The notes: generated from the letters alone by a model not told the origin. A stretch of 64,000 nucleotides of DNA from Niveispirillum sp943370215 (GCA_943370215.1 CALRQC020000022.1:1-64000), one strand, 5' to 3'; positions 25,278 to 34,793 are shown, numbered from the stretch's first letter. Program-made: numbers and translations.

Positions 25278-25964
25278 ATGCGGCATCTCTGGTTCACTTG
25301 TTCGGCACTGGCGCTTCTTCTGGTGCTGGCCGGCTGTTCATCGCGTCCCGATGCCCCATCCGGCCATCCGGGCGGGTTTGCCGGGATGCGGGGCGGACGG
25401 GTGGCGGTCAGCCCGGCGGGCGAGCCGCTGGGCCTGCCCGCCCATGACGAGGCCGCCTATGTCGCCGCCGTTACCCAGTGGTTCCAGGCTGCCGATCTGG
25501 ACAAGGATGGTGTGCTGTCCCACGCCGAAATAGCAGCGGACACGGCCCGGTTCTTTCTGGCCATGGACAAGGATGGCGACCATGGCATCAATACCCGTGA
25601 ACTGGCGGAATATCGCCGGGCACGCCTGGCTGCGCTTCGTCCCCCACGCCCCGACGACGGTGATGGGACCGGTCTGCCAAAACGGCAGGGGCCGCCGGCT
25701 GACATGCCCATGCTGGCCGGCGGTGTCGGCGGTGGGGACGTCGTGATGGCGGCTGACACCAATCTGGATTTCCGCGTGACGCTGGAAGAATTGACCCGCA
25801 AGGCGCTGGAACGGCTGGACGCCATGGACAGCGACAAGGATGGTCGCGTTACCCTGGCGGAGGTGCAGGCCTGGGCCGAACAAGCCTATGATGAGAAACC
25901 CACGCGTGGGCGTGGTGGCGGCCACCGTTCTTCCGGTGGCGGCATGGGACGTGGCGGGCGATGA
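25278..25964 (+). CDS. EF-hand calcium-binding lipoprotein
   Basis: A 228-residue exported lipoprotein. The signal peptide from the ATG at 25278 ends in the lipobox LAGC. Four EF-hand loops can be read: DLDKDGVLSHAE, DKDGDHGINTRE, DTNLDFRVTLEE (degenerate) and DSDKDGRVTLAE. A proline-rich linker separates the first and second pairs, and a Gly/Arg-rich tail (GRGGGHRSSGGG) ends the protein. It should bind Ca(II) in the periplasm. It follows the chemoreceptor gene by 83 bases and precedes a homologous lipoprotein gene, so a shared role in calcium sensing is possible but unproven. Confidence 0.85.
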   Translation: MRHLWFTCSALALLLVLAGCSSRPDAPSGHPGGFAGMRGGRVAVSPAGEPLGLPAHDEAAYVAAVTQWFQAADLDKDGVLSHAEIAADTARFFLAMDKDGDHGINTRELAEYRRARLAALRPPRPDDGDGTGLPKRQGPPADMPMLAGGVGGGDVVMAADTNLDFRVTLEELTRKALERLDAMDSDKDGRVTLAEVQAWAEQAYDEKPTRGRGGGHRSSGGGMGRGGR

Positions 25965-26084
25965 CAATGACTGGAATGGCCTTTGTGCTTTCCGCCCTGG
26001 CGGTCATCGGTTAAGCCTGTGACTGGAGATGTCGCCTTTGTGGCACATCCATCCTTGGCGCCGCTGGGCGTCGGCTTTGGTGTC

Positions 26085-26723
26085 ATGGCGGGGTTTCCTG
26101 TGGCTGCTGTGTTATCGCGGGCGTTCCTGTTGCTGCCTTTGGTGCTTTCCCTTACGGCTTGCGGCGGTGGTCGGGACAAGCTGCCCAATATCCGCTATGC
26201 GGCGGTCAGCCCGGCGGGCGAGCTGTTGGCCGCCCCTACCATGGATGCCGATGCCTATCGCGCCGCCATGCTGGGTTGGTTTGACCAGGCTGATACCAAC
26301 CATGATGGGCGATTGGACGCGGCGGAGATGCGCGCCGATGCCGGGCGTGCCTTCAAACTCTATGACCAGAATGGTGATGGCTTCGTCACCTCGGCAGAGA
26401 TGACGGCCTATCGCGTCAATTCCCCCTATCGTGCCACACCGGTGCAGGGTGGCGGGCGTATCCGCCCCGGCCGCCTCAATCTGACGGCAGAGGAAGCGGA
26501 TACGGCAAGCCGCGATTCGCAGGGGCGGCCGCAATATCGGATGGGCATCGATCCGGTGATGTCGGCCGATGCCAATGCCGATTTCCGTGTCACATTGGCG
26601 GAATTCCTGGCTCAGATGGCCATCCGCCATGGGCAGATGGACCGCAACGGCGATGGCTTCGTCTCCCGTGAAGAGTTCCTTGCCTTTGCCGAAGGCCCGA
26701 TGCGGGCCTGGCGGGAGGAGTAG
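26085..26723 (+). CDS. EF-hand lipoprotein, paralogue of preceding gene
   Basis: A 212-residue exported lipoprotein with lipobox LTAC after the segment AFLLLPLVLSL. It shares with its neighbour the post-lipobox phrase AVSPAGE and the EF-hand arrangement: DTNHDGRLDAAE, DQNGDGFVTSAE, DANADFRVTLAE and DRNGDGFVSREE. The third loop keeps the same deviation (Phe at the sixth position), so the two genes are duplicates. The start at 26085 is chosen because it gives a compact signal peptide; no strong ribosome site is seen, and the open frame extends 34 codons further upstream. It lies 120 bases after its paralogue. Confidence 0.82.
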   Translation: MAGFPVAAVLSRAFLLLPLVLSLTACGGGRDKLPNIRYAAVSPAGELLAAPTMDADAYRAAMLGWFDQADTNHDGRLDAAEMRADAGRAFKLYDQNGDGFVTSAEMTAYRVNSPYRATPVQGGGRIRPGRLNLTAEEADTASRDSQGRPQYRMGIDPVMSADANADFRVTLAEFLAQMAIRHGQMDRNGDGFVSREEFLAFAEGPMRAWREE

Positions 26724-26802
26724 CGAAATCCAGGCATTCCGCGCCCCTTGCCGGGATGCCCTCATTTCTCTACATCAATGGCCATCGAAGGCGCTTCCCT
26801 GA

Positions 26803-26849
26803 TCCGGCTATTGTGTTAGGTTGGCGCCATCACCACAAAATATAGTGTT
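26803..26849 (+). promoter_or_regulatory. Tandem NrdR boxes before nrdB
   Basis: CACAAAATATAGTGTT at 26834-26849 fits the NrdR box pattern well. A second site, 26803-26818, conserves the right half TATTGTGT. The centres are 31 bases apart, the usual spacing of paired NrdR boxes. The downstream box contains a -10-like TATAGT and ends 7 bases before the nrdB ATG, so the mRNA may be nearly leaderless. Confidence 0.75.
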
Positions 26850-26856
26850 GTCCGTC

Positions 26857-27825
26857 ATGCCCTCTCCCTTGTTGACGCCGAATCCGGTCTACAAGCCCTT
26901 CCGTTATCCCTGGGCCTATGAGGCCTGGTTGACCCAGCAGCGCCTGCATTGGCTGCCGGAAGAAGTGCCGCTGGCCGATGATGTGAAGGATTGGCGTAAC
27001 AATCTGACGGCGGGGGAACAGAACCTCGTCACCCAGATTTTCCGCTTCTTCACCCAGGCGGATGTCGAGGTGAACAACTGCTATATGCGCCATTACAGCC
27101 GCGTCTTCACGCCGACCGAGGTGTGCATGATGCTGGCTGCCTTCTCCTCCATGGAGACGGTGCATATCGCTGCCTATAGCCACCTGCTCGATACGATCGG
27201 GATGCCGGAAGCAGAATACTCGGCCTTCCTCCATTACAAGGAGATGAAGGACAAGTATGATTATATGCATGAATTCAATGTCGACAGCCTGACCGACATT
27301 GCCAAGACCCTGGCCGTGTTCGGTGCCTTCACCGAAGGCCTGCAACTATTCGCCAGCTTCGCCATCCTGATGAATTTCCCCCGGCATAACAAGCTGAAGG
27401 GAATGGGCCAGATCGTCACCTGGTCGGTGCGGGACGAGACGCTGCACACCCAATCCATCATCCGCCTGTTCAAGACCTTCATCGCCGAGAATCCGGAGGT
27501 CTGGACCGAGCAGTTGCAGCAGGATCTGTACAAGGCCTGCCAGACGATTGTGGAGCATGAGGATGCCTTCATCGATCTGGCCTTCGAGATGGGGCCGATC
27601 GATGGGCTGACGGCGGAGGATGTGAAGCGCTATATCCGCTATATCGCTGACCGCCGGCTGGAGCAGTTGGGGCTGAACAATGTCTATCATGTTGGCAAGA
27701 ACCCGCTGCCCTGGATGGATGCCATCCTGAACGGTATTGAGCACACCAACTTTTTCGAAAATCGCGCCACTGAATATTCCCGCGCTGCCACCAAGGGTAG
27801 CTGGGAAGAGGCGTTTGCGGACTGA
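26857..27825 (+). CDS. nrdB: Ribonucleoside-diphosphate reductase beta subunit
   Basis: A 322-residue small subunit of class I ribonucleotide reductase that houses the di-iron/tyrosyl radical cofactor. Predicted metal ligands are Asp69 (TQADVEV), Glu100 and His103 (METVH), Glu160 (TEGLQ), and Glu194 and His197 (DETLH). Tyr107 sits at the +7 position after Glu100, as the radical tyrosine does in E. coli NrdB, so this is a radical-bearing subunit, not a Tyr-less variant. There is no N-terminal ATP-cone. The ATG at 26857 lies just after an NrdR box; the upstream in-frame TTG at 26821 would put the box inside the gene. No Shine-Dalgarno sequence is visible. Confidence 0.96.
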   Translation: MPSPLLTPNPVYKPFRYPWAYEAWLTQQRLHWLPEEVPLADDVKDWRNNLTAGEQNLVTQIFRFFTQADVEVNNCYMRHYSRVFTPTEVCMMLAAFSSMETVHIAAYSHLLDTIGMPEAEYSAFLHYKEMKDKYDYMHEFNVDSLTDIAKTLAVFGAFTEGLQLFASFAILMNFPRHNKLKGMGQIVTWSVRDETLHTQSIIRLFKTFIAENPEVWTEQLQQDLYKACQTIVEHEDAFIDLAFEMGPIDGLTAEDVKRYIRYIADRRLEQLGLNNVYHVGKNPLPWMDAILNGIEHTNFFENRATEYSRAATKGSWEEAFAD

Positions 27826-27854
27826 TAGCCGTTTGAACATGGTGTGGAGAAGAG

Positions 27855-27890
27855 GGCCGGGCGGAGAAATCCGTCCGGCCTTTGTTTTGG
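27855..27890 (+). terminator. Rho-independent terminator after nrdB
   Basis: An 11-bp hairpin (ggccgggcgga/tccgtccggcc, loop gaaa, one G-T pair) followed by tttgtttt, starting 30 bases after the nrdB stop codon. Confidence 0.92.
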
Positions 27891-27995
27891 CACCAAGCGT
27901 CATGGATATTGATGCTTGGGCGCTGGCGGCCCGGCGCTCGTGTGCTACCCGGCAGATGAGGGAAATGGGTATTTACCGGGGCAGTGATCTGAAGC

Positions 27996-28454
27996 TCAAA
28001 ACCGGGCCAGATAGATCAGCGGATAGGGTTTGCCGCAATGGTCCTGGGCAGTGCGCCCGACATAGCGGAAGCCCTGTGCGATATAAAAAGCCAAAGCCCC
28101 CGGATTCTGCTCGTTCACATCCACCAGCAGATTCGGCTGCAAGGTCAGCGCATGGGCGATCAGCCTTTGCCCGACACCTTGGCGGTGAAAGGCGGGGTCG
28201 ACGAACAGGCATTCGATCTTCGGCCCGCCCAGCCCGAGGAAGCCCATGATCCGCCCCGCCGCATTGGTGGCCAGCCAGACCCGGGCTGTGGGCAGATAAA
28301 GCGTGCGCAGCAGTTCTTCGTAATAATCAAGATCTGCCGGGGTGACGAAGCCATGGGTGGCGTCCACCGAGGCACGCCAGACACGATTTATCTCACCAAT
28401 ATCGGCTTCGGTGGAAAGCCGGATCGGTGGTGGGGCAGGGGCGGGGTTCGGCAT
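27996..28454 (-). CDS. GNAT family N-acetyltransferase
   Basis: A 152-residue acetyl-CoA-dependent acetyltransferase. The GNAT motif A region appears as IECLFVDPAFHRQGVGQRLIAHAL (beta4, then the Q/RxxGxG/A pyrophosphate loop RQGVGQ). NEQNPGALAFYIAQGFRYVGR is the motif B end with the conserved Tyr. The layout resembles YjaB-like acetyltransferases, but the acceptor is not known. The start is the ATG at 28454; the few upstream codons lie in the terminator of the next gene. It converges with nrdB. Confidence 0.9.
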   Translation of the reverse strand: MPNPAPAPPPIRLSTEADIGEINRVWRASVDATHGFVTPADLDYYEELLRTLYLPTARVWLATNAAGRIMGFLGLGGPKIECLFVDPAFHRQGVGQRLIAHALTLQPNLLVDVNEQNPGALAFYIAQGFRYVGRTAQDHCGKPYPLIYLARF

Positions 28455-28465
28455 GGGCCCGATCC

Positions 28466-28509
28466 AAAAAGAAAAGGGCCGGCGCATTCATCGCCGGCCC
28501 TTCCTTTTT
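28466..28509 (-). terminator. Terminator after M13 peptidase gene 1
   Basis: A hairpin with arms aagggccggcg and cgccggccctt, loop cattcat, flanked on the left by ccaaaaagaaa (a T-run when read on the minus strand) and on the right by tccttttt. It directly follows the stop of the minus-strand M13 peptidase and precedes the GNAT start. Confidence 0.9.
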
Positions 28510-30577
28510 ACCAGACCTTGCAGGCCTTGTCGCCGCGGACCATCGGGTCCGTCGGCTTGCAATTGAAGGCGTCTGCAAACTCCTTCATGTTGGACACCGT
28601 GCCGTTGACGCGGAATTCCGGCAGGGAATGCGGATCGGTCAGCGCCTGCAGGCGGCGCGCTTCCGGCCGGCTCTGCGAGCACCAGATGTGTGCCCAGCCA
28701 TAGAAGGCCCGCTGTTCTGCCGTCAACCCACCGATCTTTTCCGATGCCTTCGGGCCCAGATGTTTCTTCAGGGCAGCCAGGGCGATGGACAGGCCGCCAT
28801 TATCGGCCGTGTTTTCCCCCAGCGTCTGCTTGCCGTTCAGGTTCACCCCTTCAACAGCGGTGTAGCCGCCATATTGGTCGACCAGGCACTGGGCCTTTTC
28901 CTCAAACTTCTTGCCGTCATCCTCTGTCCACCAGTTGGACAGGTTGCCGTCGCCGGCATATTTGCGGCCCTGATCATCAAACCCATGGGTGATTTCATGC
29001 CCGATCACCGCACCAATGGCGCCGTAATTATAGGCGTCATCGGCGGAGAAATCGAAGAAGGGCGGCTGGAGGATGCCGGCTGGGAAATTGATATTGTTCT
29101 GCTGCGGGGAGTAATAGGCATTCACCGTCGGCGGGGTCATGCCCCACTCGCTGGGATCGCGCGGCTTGCCGATATGGGAAAGACTGTCGCGCCGGTCAAA
29201 GGCAGCGGCGCGGAACACATTGCCCAGCAGATCATCCGGCGCCACGCTCAGGGCGGTATAATCCTGCCATTTTTCCGGATAGCCGATCTTGGTGGCAATG
29301 GCGCCCAGCTTTTCCCGTGCCTTCACCTGGGTTTCCGCGCCCATCCAGTCCAGCGCGCCGAACCGGTCGTTGAAGGCGCCCAGCAGGTCATTCACCATGC
29401 CCTGCATCCGGGCCTTGTGCTGCGGCCCGAAGGTCTTGGCGACGAAATATTTGCCCAGATCCTCACCCAGCGCGCTGTCGGTGGCAGCGACACAGCGCTT
29501 CCAGCGCGGGCGCTGTTCCTTGGTGCCGGACAGGGTGCGGCCATAGAAATCGAAATTCTCTTCCGCCACCGCCTTGGGCAGCCAGGGGGCGGCGGCGCGC
29601 AGGGTTTGCCAGCGCAGATAGGTCTTCAACTCATCCAGCGGCGTGCTTTTCAGCACCTGTTCCAGCGACTTGAAGAAGCCTGGATTGCCGACATTCATGT
29701 CGGTGAAGGCCGGCGCGCCGCTGGCCTTCACATAGGCCGCCCAGTCAAACCCTTCACGCTTTTTGGCGAAGGCCTTGAAGGTGGTGGGGTTGTTGCGCTT
29801 GTTGGGGTCGCGCCGTTCCACCCGCGTCATCGACGCATCCGCCAGCTTGGTTTCCAGCACCATCACGATATTGGCGCGGGCGGCGGCGGTGGCCGGTGCA
29901 TCACCGGCCAGGGTGAACATGCGGGTGACATGCGCCAGATAGGCTGCCCGCTGTTCCTTGGATTTGGCGTCATCCTTGAAATAGAAATCGCGGTCGGGCA
30001 GACCCAGCCCGCCCTGGTCGGCGACGGCGATGGTCTGCACCGCGTCGCTGAATTTCTGCATCCGGCTGAAGCTGAAAAAGGCCCCGATGCCCTGGTCATG
30101 CAGCGTGCCCACCAGGGCGCCCAGCTGCTCTTTGTCGCGCAGCGCGTCAATCCGGCTCAGCGTCGGCTGCAAGGGGGCCAGCCCCTTGGCCTCCACCGCT
30201 GCCTCATCCATGCAGGCGGCATAGAAGGCGGCGATCTTCGCCGTTTCCGGCTTCGGGTTGGCGACGGCATCGTCCAGGATGGTGCGCAGCACGCCCTGAT
30301 TCTGATCCGCCAGCCGCTGGAAGGTACCCCAGCGCGATTGATCTGCCGGGATCGGGTTTTCCTTCATCCAGACGCCGCAGGCGTGCAGATAGAAATTATC
30401 GCAAGGGGAGACAGTAGGGTCCAGCACCGGCAGACCGGGGGCCGGCGGCTGCGGCTTTGCGGGTGCCGGCGCTTCCGCCACCCGGGTTGGTTTCGATGTG
30501 CAGGCCGTCAGGCCCACCAACAATGCCAAACCGATCGCCCCCAATTGGGACGTGCCCCGCAAGCCTTTCAGCTTCAT
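28508..30577 (-). CDS. M13 family zinc metallopeptidase lipoprotein 1
   Basis: A 689-residue neprilysin/PepO-type metallopeptidase. A lipoprotein signal ends in LTAC, followed by a Pro/Ala-rich linker and the M13 N-terminal domain (DPTVSPCDNFYLHACGVWMKENPIPADQSRWGTF). The catalytic domain holds NAYYSPQQNNINFPAGILQPPFF, HEITH with zinc ligands His527 and His531 and catalytic Glu528, and GENTADNGG with ligand Glu588. The C-terminus CKVW is the family's CxxW ending. Such enzymes cleave short peptides outside the cytoplasm. Its neighbour 194 bases upstream on the same strand is a paralogue. Confidence 0.96.
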   Translation of the reverse strand: MKLKGLRGTSQLGAIGLALLVGLTACTSKPTRVAEAPAPAKPQPPAPGLPVLDPTVSPCDNFYLHACGVWMKENPIPADQSRWGTFQRLADQNQGVLRTILDDAVANPKPETAKIAAFYAACMDEAAVEAKGLAPLQPTLSRIDALRDKEQLGALVGTLHDQGIGAFFSFSRMQKFSDAVQTIAVADQGGLGLPDRDFYFKDDAKSKEQRAAYLAHVTRMFTLAGDAPATAAARANIVMVLETKLADASMTRVERRDPNKRNNPTTFKAFAKKREGFDWAAYVKASGAPAFTDMNVGNPGFFKSLEQVLKSTPLDELKTYLRWQTLRAAAPWLPKAVAEENFDFYGRTLSGTKEQRPRWKRCVAATDSALGEDLGKYFVAKTFGPQHKARMQGMVNDLLGAFNDRFGALDWMGAETQVKAREKLGAIATKIGYPEKWQDYTALSVAPDDLLGNVFRAAAFDRRDSLSHIGKPRDPSEWGMTPPTVNAYYSPQQNNINFPAGILQPPFFDFSADDAYNYGAIGAVIGHEITHGFDDQGRKYAGDGNLSNWWTEDDGKKFEEKAQCLVDQYGGYTAVEGVNLNGKQTLGENTADNGGLSIALAALKKHLGPKASEKIGGLTAEQRAFYGWAHIWCSQSRPEARRLQALTDPHSLPEFRVNGTVSNMKEFADAFNCKPTDPMVRGDKACKVW

Positions 30578-30721
30578 GTAAACCCCGACGGTCGCCGATG
30601 CTGGATGGTACGCGTATGGATGCCCGTTTTTCGGGCTTTTTAGCGTGGGCGCAGATTAGCACGAAGCCGGGCTGAAAAAGCTAAGTGCTTTTTGTAACGG
30701 ATTGGTAACTGGTATCCCCAA

Positions 30722-30759
30722 GTGCGGCCAACCGTTCCAAATGGGACGATTGGCCGCAC
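30722..30759 (-). terminator. Stem-loop after M13 peptidase gene 2
   Basis: An inverted repeat with arms gtgcggccaa and ttggccgcac, and an inner extension cgttcc/gggacg, lies 13 bases downstream of the minus-strand M13 gene 2 stop. There is no clear T-run on the minus strand, so it may act as a weak terminator or an mRNA stabiliser. Confidence 0.6.
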
Positions 30760-30771
30760 CGGGATTTGGGC

Positions 30772-32805
30772 TTACCAGACCTTGCAAGCCTTGTCGCCGC
30801 GCACCATCGGGTCCGTCGGCTTGCAGTTAAAGGCCTGGGCGAATTCCGCCATGTTACCGACAGTGCCATTCACGCGGTGGCGCGGGGCCGAATGCGGGTC
30901 GGTCTTGGCGCGCAGACGTTCGGCTTCCGGCCGGGCCGACGAACACCAGACGCTGGCCCAGCCATAGAACAGCTTCTGTTCCGGCGTGTAACCATCGGCC
31001 CCCTTGGTGGTCAGGGCCTTGTCGCCGCCGACGCGCTGCTTCAGCGCCATCAGGGCCAGCCGCAACCCGCCATTATCGGCCGTGTTCTCACCGAGCGTCA
31101 GCTTGCCATTCTGGTTGGTATCGCCGGCCACCTGATAGGAGCCGTACTGATCCACCAGACACTGGGCCTTGGCTTCGAACTTCTTGGCGTCGTCGGCGGT
31201 CCACCAATCCTTCAGATTGCCCTTGGCATCAAAGCCACGGCCTTCATCATCGAAACCATGGGTCATTTCATGCCCGATCACGGCACCGATGGCGCCGTAA
31301 TTCAGGCCGTCATCGGCCTGGAAATCGAAGAAGGGCGGCTGCAGAATGCCGGCCGGGAAGTTGATATTGTTCTGGCTGGGGTCGTAATAGGCATTCACCG
31401 TGGGCGGGGTCATGAACCATTCGTTCTTGTCCACCTTCTTGCCGATCTTGGACAGGTGATAGGCATTTTCGAACCCGGCCGAGCGGAACTGGTTGCCCAG
31501 CAGATCGTCCTTCTTCACGGTCAGGGCGGTGTAATCGCGCCACTTCTCCGGATAGCCGATCTTCTGTTCCATGGCGGCCAGCTTTTCCAGCGCCTTGGTC
31601 TTGGTCTCCGCCCCCATCCAGTCCAATTCCTTGATGTCGGCGGCATAGGCGGCGCGCAGATCGTCCAGCATCACCAACATGCGCTTCTTGTGTTCCGGGC
31701 CGAAGGCCGTTTCCACATAATGCTTGCCCAGATCTTCACCCAGCGCATTGTCGGCGGCATCGGTGCAGCGCTTCCAGCGCGGCCGCAGCTCCTGCGCACC
31801 GGACAGCGTCTTGCCATAGAAGGCAAAATTCTCATCCACAAAGGACTTTGACAGCCAGGGCGCGGCGGCGCGCAGGGCGTGCCACTGGAAATAGGTCTTC
31901 AGATCGGCCAGATCGGTTTCACCGATGGCCTGATTCAACCCCTTGAAGAAGGCCGGATCATTGACATTCATGTCGGCGAAGGCGGGCGCCTTCACATCCT
32001 TCACATAAGTGGTGAAATCAATGGCGGGGGCCGAGGCGGTGAAGGCCTTGAAGCTGGTGGGATTGTTCAGCTTCTGGGTGTCGCGGCGGTCCTGCTTGCT
32101 CATCGTCACGCGGGCCAGCCGGGTTTCAAACGCCATCACGGCAGCGGCCTTCTTGGCCGCGACCTCCGGCTTGTCGCCGGCCAGGGTGAACATGGCGGTG
32201 ATGTGCTTTTCATAAGCACCGCGCAGCGTCGCCGACCGCTCATCATCGGTCAGGTAATAATCACGGTCGGGCAGACCCAGGCCGCCCTGGTCGAAGGCGG
32301 CGATGGTGTCTTCGGCCTTGGCAAAGCTCTGCTGCGGGCCGAAGCCGAACAGCACATCAACGCCGGACTGATGCAGGGAGGCCACCAGGGCGGCCAGTTG
32401 CTTCTTGTCCTTCAGCGCGTCGATCTGCGACAGCACCGGCTTCAGCGGGGCGATGCCGGCCTTGTCGGCGGCGGCTTCATCCATGCAGGCGGCATAGAAG
32501 GCGCCGATCTTGGCCGTGCCCGGCTCGCTGCCCTTGGCAGCCTTCTCCAGGATCTCGTGCAGCGTGTTCTGGTTGCGCTGGGCCAGCTCATGGAAGGTGC
32601 CATAGATGGACCGTTCCGGCGGCAGCGGGTTGGCCTTGATCCAGGGGCCGCAGGCGTGCAGGAAGAAATCCTGGCACGGGCTGACGGTGTTATCGACCTC
32701 CGGTACCTTCGATTGCGCCGCGTTAGCGGCGTTCAGGGGGGCCAGACCCAGGGTCAGGGTCAAACCAATCGCACCCAGGCATGAACCGGCCAGCAAGCCC
32801 TTCAT
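30772..32805 (-). CDS. M13 family zinc metallopeptidase 2
   Basis: A 677-residue M13 metallopeptidase homologous throughout to the downstream gene. Here the leader (MKGLLAGSCLGAIGLTLTLGLAPLNAANAAQ) looks like a type I signal peptide with no lipobox, so this copy is predicted to be periplasmic and soluble while its neighbour is lipid-anchored. Zinc ligands are His512 and His516 (HEMTH) and Glu573 (GENTADNGG), with catalytic Glu513. The C-terminus is CKVW. The start is the ATG at 32805. The two copies arose by duplication and differ in location, which suggests division of labour. Confidence 0.96.
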   Translation of the reverse strand: MKGLLAGSCLGAIGLTLTLGLAPLNAANAAQSKVPEVDNTVSPCQDFFLHACGPWIKANPLPPERSIYGTFHELAQRNQNTLHEILEKAAKGSEPGTAKIGAFYAACMDEAAADKAGIAPLKPVLSQIDALKDKKQLAALVASLHQSGVDVLFGFGPQQSFAKAEDTIAAFDQGGLGLPDRDYYLTDDERSATLRGAYEKHITAMFTLAGDKPEVAAKKAAAVMAFETRLARVTMSKQDRRDTQKLNNPTSFKAFTASAPAIDFTTYVKDVKAPAFADMNVNDPAFFKGLNQAIGETDLADLKTYFQWHALRAAAPWLSKSFVDENFAFYGKTLSGAQELRPRWKRCTDAADNALGEDLGKHYVETAFGPEHKKRMLVMLDDLRAAYAADIKELDWMGAETKTKALEKLAAMEQKIGYPEKWRDYTALTVKKDDLLGNQFRSAGFENAYHLSKIGKKVDKNEWFMTPPTVNAYYDPSQNNINFPAGILQPPFFDFQADDGLNYGAIGAVIGHEMTHGFDDEGRGFDAKGNLKDWWTADDAKKFEAKAQCLVDQYGSYQVAGDTNQNGKLTLGENTADNGGLRLALMALKQRVGGDKALTTKGADGYTPEQKLFYGWASVWCSSARPEAERLRAKTDPHSAPRHRVNGTVGNMAEFAQAFNCKPTDPMVRGDKACKVW

Positions 32806-32889
32806 CCTCACGTACTCCGACAATATAGACAGTTTCAGGGTCGGGTCGCTGTCCGGGCGGCCCTTGGGTGCGGACCCTAGCACCACCCT

Positions 32890-33409
32890 TCACGGGTTGA
32901 AAATGGCCGCGTGTAACGCTTCTGTAACCGCGCGGCGGTTACCGGCGGGCAGCAACAGGGCGATATTGGCGGCCAGTGCCAATTCCGGTGTCGCTTCAAG
33001 ACGTTGCCGGGGCGGAAATGCCTGCAGCATCTCCTGCTGCTGACGCTCTGCCGCCAGCTCTGCCGCCTGCACCTGTTCCCGCAGGGCGGTGCTGGCGGCA
33101 TTGGGGGCGGGCGGGGGACCGTTTTTCAGCCGGCGGCGCACGGCGCGCAGCGGTTGCACCACTTCGCGCCGCCAGGCATCGGTGGCGCTGGCGGCGGCGG
33201 CCAGTTCGGGGCCGGCCAGCCGGTGACCATTGGCGCCCAGCCAGGCCGCCCACAGGATCAGGTTCACATCCAGCCCATATTGATCCTGTGCCCGCAGGCA
33301 GGCCTCTGCCACGCCGGGGGCGGCGTAAACGGCCAGGGAGAAATCCCACAGGCTGTTCCAGGGGGCAGGGGAGGCCGCCGGGACCATCGGGGCCGGCGGC
33401 CAGTCATCC

Positions 33410-33420
<11 letters not shown>
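32890..33420 (-). CDS. TIGR02444 family protein
   Basis: A 176-residue cytoplasmic protein matching the pattern of TIGR02444. It has NSLWDFSLAVYAAPGVAEACLRAQDQYGLDVNLILWAAWLG near residues 20-62, then a helical REVVQPLRAVRRRLKN segment and an Ala/Gln-rich coiled region. The function of the family is unknown. The start overlaps the pfkA stop in ATGATGCCTGA, so either ATG 33420 or 33417 would give translational coupling to pfkA. That coupling is the only clue to its role. Confidence 0.83.
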
Positions 33421-34498
<1,078 letters not shown>

Positions 34499-34620
34499 TG
34501 TTTCCTCGCTTTTACCTGTTGCGGGCAAGGTGCCAGGAAAGCGGGGGCGGTGGCAAGCGGGGGCATTGATCCGGCATGGCAAAACCCACCACAGGCAAGC
34601 CGGGCGGGTTTTGTTTTTTA

Positions 34621-34785
34621 ATACCAATCCGTCGAGGGTTTGACCCTTGGCGGATTGGAGGCCGGCGACCGCCGGCCCGCGCCACGTGGCGCGCAAGCCA
34701 AGCCCGCGGATGCGGGCGCCCGGCGCATGAGGGAACGCACAATCTCCCTGGATCGGTCACGATCAAGGGAGATTGGTGTAATAGC
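34621..34785. repeat. Multi-hairpin REP/MITE-like element
   Basis: Five separate palindromes are packed in about 155 bases. They are ccaatccg/cggattgg (34624-34658) with an inner agggt/accct; ggccggcg-ac-cgccggcc (34660-34677); cgcgccacgtggcgcg (34678-34693); gcccgc-ggat-gcgggc (34702-34717); and aatctccct/agggagatt (34741-34774) with an inner gatcg/cgatc. The ends carry ataccaatc and gattggtgtaat, imperfect terminal inverted repeats. No gene fits here. The dense palindromes suggest a mosaic REP/MITE element rather than one terminator. It lies between pfkA and the M56 gene. Confidence 0.7.
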
Positions 34786-34793
34786 GTTTGAGA

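Noticed and set aside
28427..30643. 738-codon plus-strand open frame opposite M13 peptidase 1
   Set aside because: Shadow of a GC-rich gene; the minus strand encodes a complete M13 enzyme with zinc ligands.
34621..34785. Palindrome cluster as a simple terminator of pfkA or the M56 gene
   Set aside because: It lies upstream of pfkA and just past the M56 stop, but five palindromes and matched ends exceed a terminator and there is no T-run on the minus strand.
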